From the NCBI GenBank assembly GCA_001899285.1, contig MKWA01000022.1, positions 62,001-126,000 of the forward strand: 64,000 bases of DNA. Direction: 5' to 3'. Shown piece by piece: positions 62,878 to 64,000 of the stretch (position 1 is the first letter of the stretch; each line of letters begins with the position of its first letter). Source of the DNA: Rhizobiales bacterium 64-17. Lineage in GTDB: Bacteria; Pseudomonadota; Alphaproteobacteria; Rhizobiales; Xanthobacteraceae. The position numbers and the translations under genes are program-made. The notes under the pieces were generated by a model, which had not been told where the DNA came from, searched no databases, and saw only the letters and a program-made list of their open reading frames with translations.

Positions 62878-63813
62878 ATGGCAAGTTCCCGTAAGGTCAT
62901 CATCACCTGCGCCGTTACCGGTGCGATTCACACGCCGACCATGTCGCCCTATCTGCCGGTGACGCCGGACGAGATCGCCGACGCGGCGATCGGCGCCGCG
63001 GAGGCCGGTGCGGCCATCGTCCATCTCCACGCGCGCGATCCTAAAACAGGGCGGCCGGACCAGACGCCGGAAGCCTTCGCCCGCTTCCTGCCGCGCATCA
63101 AGCAGCAGTCGAATGTGGTGATCAATCTCACCTCCGGCGGTTCGCCGACCATGACGGTGGACGAGCGAGTGCGTCCGGCGGCCACGTTCAAGCCGGAGGT
63201 GGCGAGCCTCAACATGGGCTCGATCAATTTCGCGCTGTTCCCGATGCTTAACCGCTACAAGGAGTTCAAATACGACTGGGAGCAGCCATATCTGGAAGGC
63301 ACCAAGGATCTGATCTTCCGCAACACCTTCAAGGATATCGAGTTCGTGCTGCGCACTTGCATGGACAACGAGACGCGCTTCGAGTTCGAGTGCTACGACA
63401 TCGGCCATCTCTACAATCTCGCGCATTTCCTGGAACGCGGTCTGGTCAAGCCGCCGCTGTTCGTGCAGTCGGTGTTCGGCATTCTCGGCGGCATCGGCAC
63501 GCATCCGGAAGACGTGATGATGATGAAGCGCACGGCCGACCGGTTGCTCGGCCCGGAGAACTATCGCTGGTCGGTGCTGGGTGCCGGCCGCGCGCAGATG
63601 CCGATCGCGGCGCAAGCCGCGGCGATGGGCGGCAATGTCCGCGTCGGGCTGGAGGACTCGCTGTGGATCGGCCCTGGCAGGCTCGCCGAGTCGAACGCGC
63701 AGCAGGTCACCAATGTGCGCAAGATCATCGAGGGCCTCGGCCTCGATGTGGCGACGCCCGATGAGGCGCGCGACATCCTCAAGCTCAAAGGCGGCGACAA
63801 GGTCAATTTCTAG
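62878..63813 (+). CDS. BKACE family protein (3-keto-5-aminohexanoate cleavage enzyme, DUF849)
   Basis: A 311-residue TIM-barrel zinc enzyme. The metal motif H-x-H is in IVHLHARDPKTGRPDQTP, and the family signatures NLTSGGSPTMTVDER, LNMGSINF, FECYDIGHLYNLAHF, VFGILGGIG and VRVGLEDSL are present. BKACE enzymes condense a beta-keto acid with acetyl-CoA and release acetoacetate or a new acyl-CoA. About 14 beta-keto acid classes have been reported for the family, so the substrate is open. The N-terminus MASSRKVIITCAVTGAIHTP is normal for the family and fixes the ATG at 62878. Confidence 0.88.
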   Translation: MASSRKVIITCAVTGAIHTPTMSPYLPVTPDEIADAAIGAAEAGAAIVHLHARDPKTGRPDQTPEAFARFLPRIKQQSNVVINLTSGGSPTMTVDERVRPAATFKPEVASLNMGSINFALFPMLNRYKEFKYDWEQPYLEGTKDLIFRNTFKDIEFVLRTCMDNETRFEFECYDIGHLYNLAHFLERGLVKPPLFVQSVFGILGGIGTHPEDVMMMKRTADRLLGPENYRWSVLGAGRAQMPIAAQAAAMGGNVRVGLEDSLWIGPGRLAESNAQQVTNVRKIIEGLGLDVATPDEARDILKLKGGDKVNF

Positions 63814-63850
63814 CGATTGGCTTCTGCGGCCTGTCCGGCCGGCGGATCAG

Positions 63851-63876
63851 CATGGCAGCCGCTTTCGGCTGCCATG
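63851..63876. terminator. Hairpin after BKACE gene
   Basis: An 11-base-pair perfect stem (CATGGCAGCCG / CGGCTGCCATG) with a CTTT loop lies 38 bases after the BKACE stop. It has no T run and may be a processing or weak termination site. The remaining bases to the end of the window show no gene. Confidence 0.55.
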
Positions 63877-64000
63877 TCGCATCGCGTATGCGCGACATCG
63901 CCACGCTGTCACGCGGCACGGATACCGTTACAGTGCGACGATTGGCCCGATTGAAAGCGTTGCGGTTGCGCACGCAGGAAACATGACTGGATGCCGCATC

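Overview
The window is one continuous stretch of a GC-rich chromosome with short intergenic gaps, many ATGA/GTGA start-stop overlaps, and no rRNA, tRNA, CRISPR array, transposase or phage gene that I can see. The gene content points to an alphaproteobacterium of the order Hyphomicrobiales, most likely near Bradyrhizobium, Rhodopseudomonas or Xanthobacteraceae. The indicators are the aerobic benzoyl-CoA (box) genes, several branched-chain-type ABC genes, CoA-transferases, the FolD/IF-1/DEAD-helicase housekeeping set, and rhizobial-style GGCCGGGC hairpins. Placement is an inference from content, not from a marker gene.

Region 1 (1-19.7 kb) is catabolic. It opens with the end of a sulfonate/nitrate-type ABC transporter (ATPase and two permeases). 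A leftward operon follows (10.8 down to 2.3 kb): a substrate-binding protein, LivH, a fused LivM-LivG, LivF, an acyl-CoA ligase, an opine-dehydrogenase-family protein and a 3-hydroxyacyl-CoA dehydrogenase. Divergent from it, a rightward operon (11.3-19.7 kb) encodes a ferredoxin-type reductase, Rieske dioxygenase alpha and beta subunits, a CoA ligase, a thiolase-fold protein without thiolase catalytic residues, a DUF35 zinc-ribbon/OB protein fused to a degenerate SDR, an isatin-hydrolase-like cyclase-family enzyme and an intact SDR. Together these look like uptake, ring oxygenation, CoA activation, retro-aldol cleavage and amide-ring hydrolysis. My best hypothesis is a degradation locus for indole-3-acetate (auxin) or a related compound. 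The substrate is not proven by sequence.

Region 2 (19.7-34.8 kb) mixes housekeeping (FolD, IF-1, an RhlE-like helicase) with acyl-CoA metabolism: two family III CoA-transferases, an enoyl-CoA hydratase, an aldehyde dehydrogenase, an orphan molybdenum hydroxylase large subunit, a two-subunit family I CoA-transferase and a MetF-like reductase. Small membrane or lipoprotein genes of unknown role follow. Region 3 (34.8-44.6 kb) holds an alpha/beta hydrolase-boxC-boxB operon for benzoyl-CoA epoxidation and ring cleavage, preceded by two matching AT-rich inverted repeats 31 bp apart. A serine-glyoxylate-type aminotransferase, a very large FAD/Fe-S hydroxyacid dehydrogenase and a MetE-like protein complete it.

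Region 4 (44.7-64 kb) is general accessory and housekeeping content. It includes acetyltransferases, an orphan NMT1-type binding protein, TauE and DMT transporters, three AprI/Inh inhibitor domains in two adjacent genes, a beta-propeller gene, and an HTH regulator facing a small membrane protein and a DUF899 gene that share a 24-bp direct repeat. A leftward run (PEP-mutase-like, acetyltransferase, MFS, SfsA, Map, RadC) follows, then a mini ion channel, an aminotransferase, an MscS channel, another DMT exporter and a BKACE enzyme.
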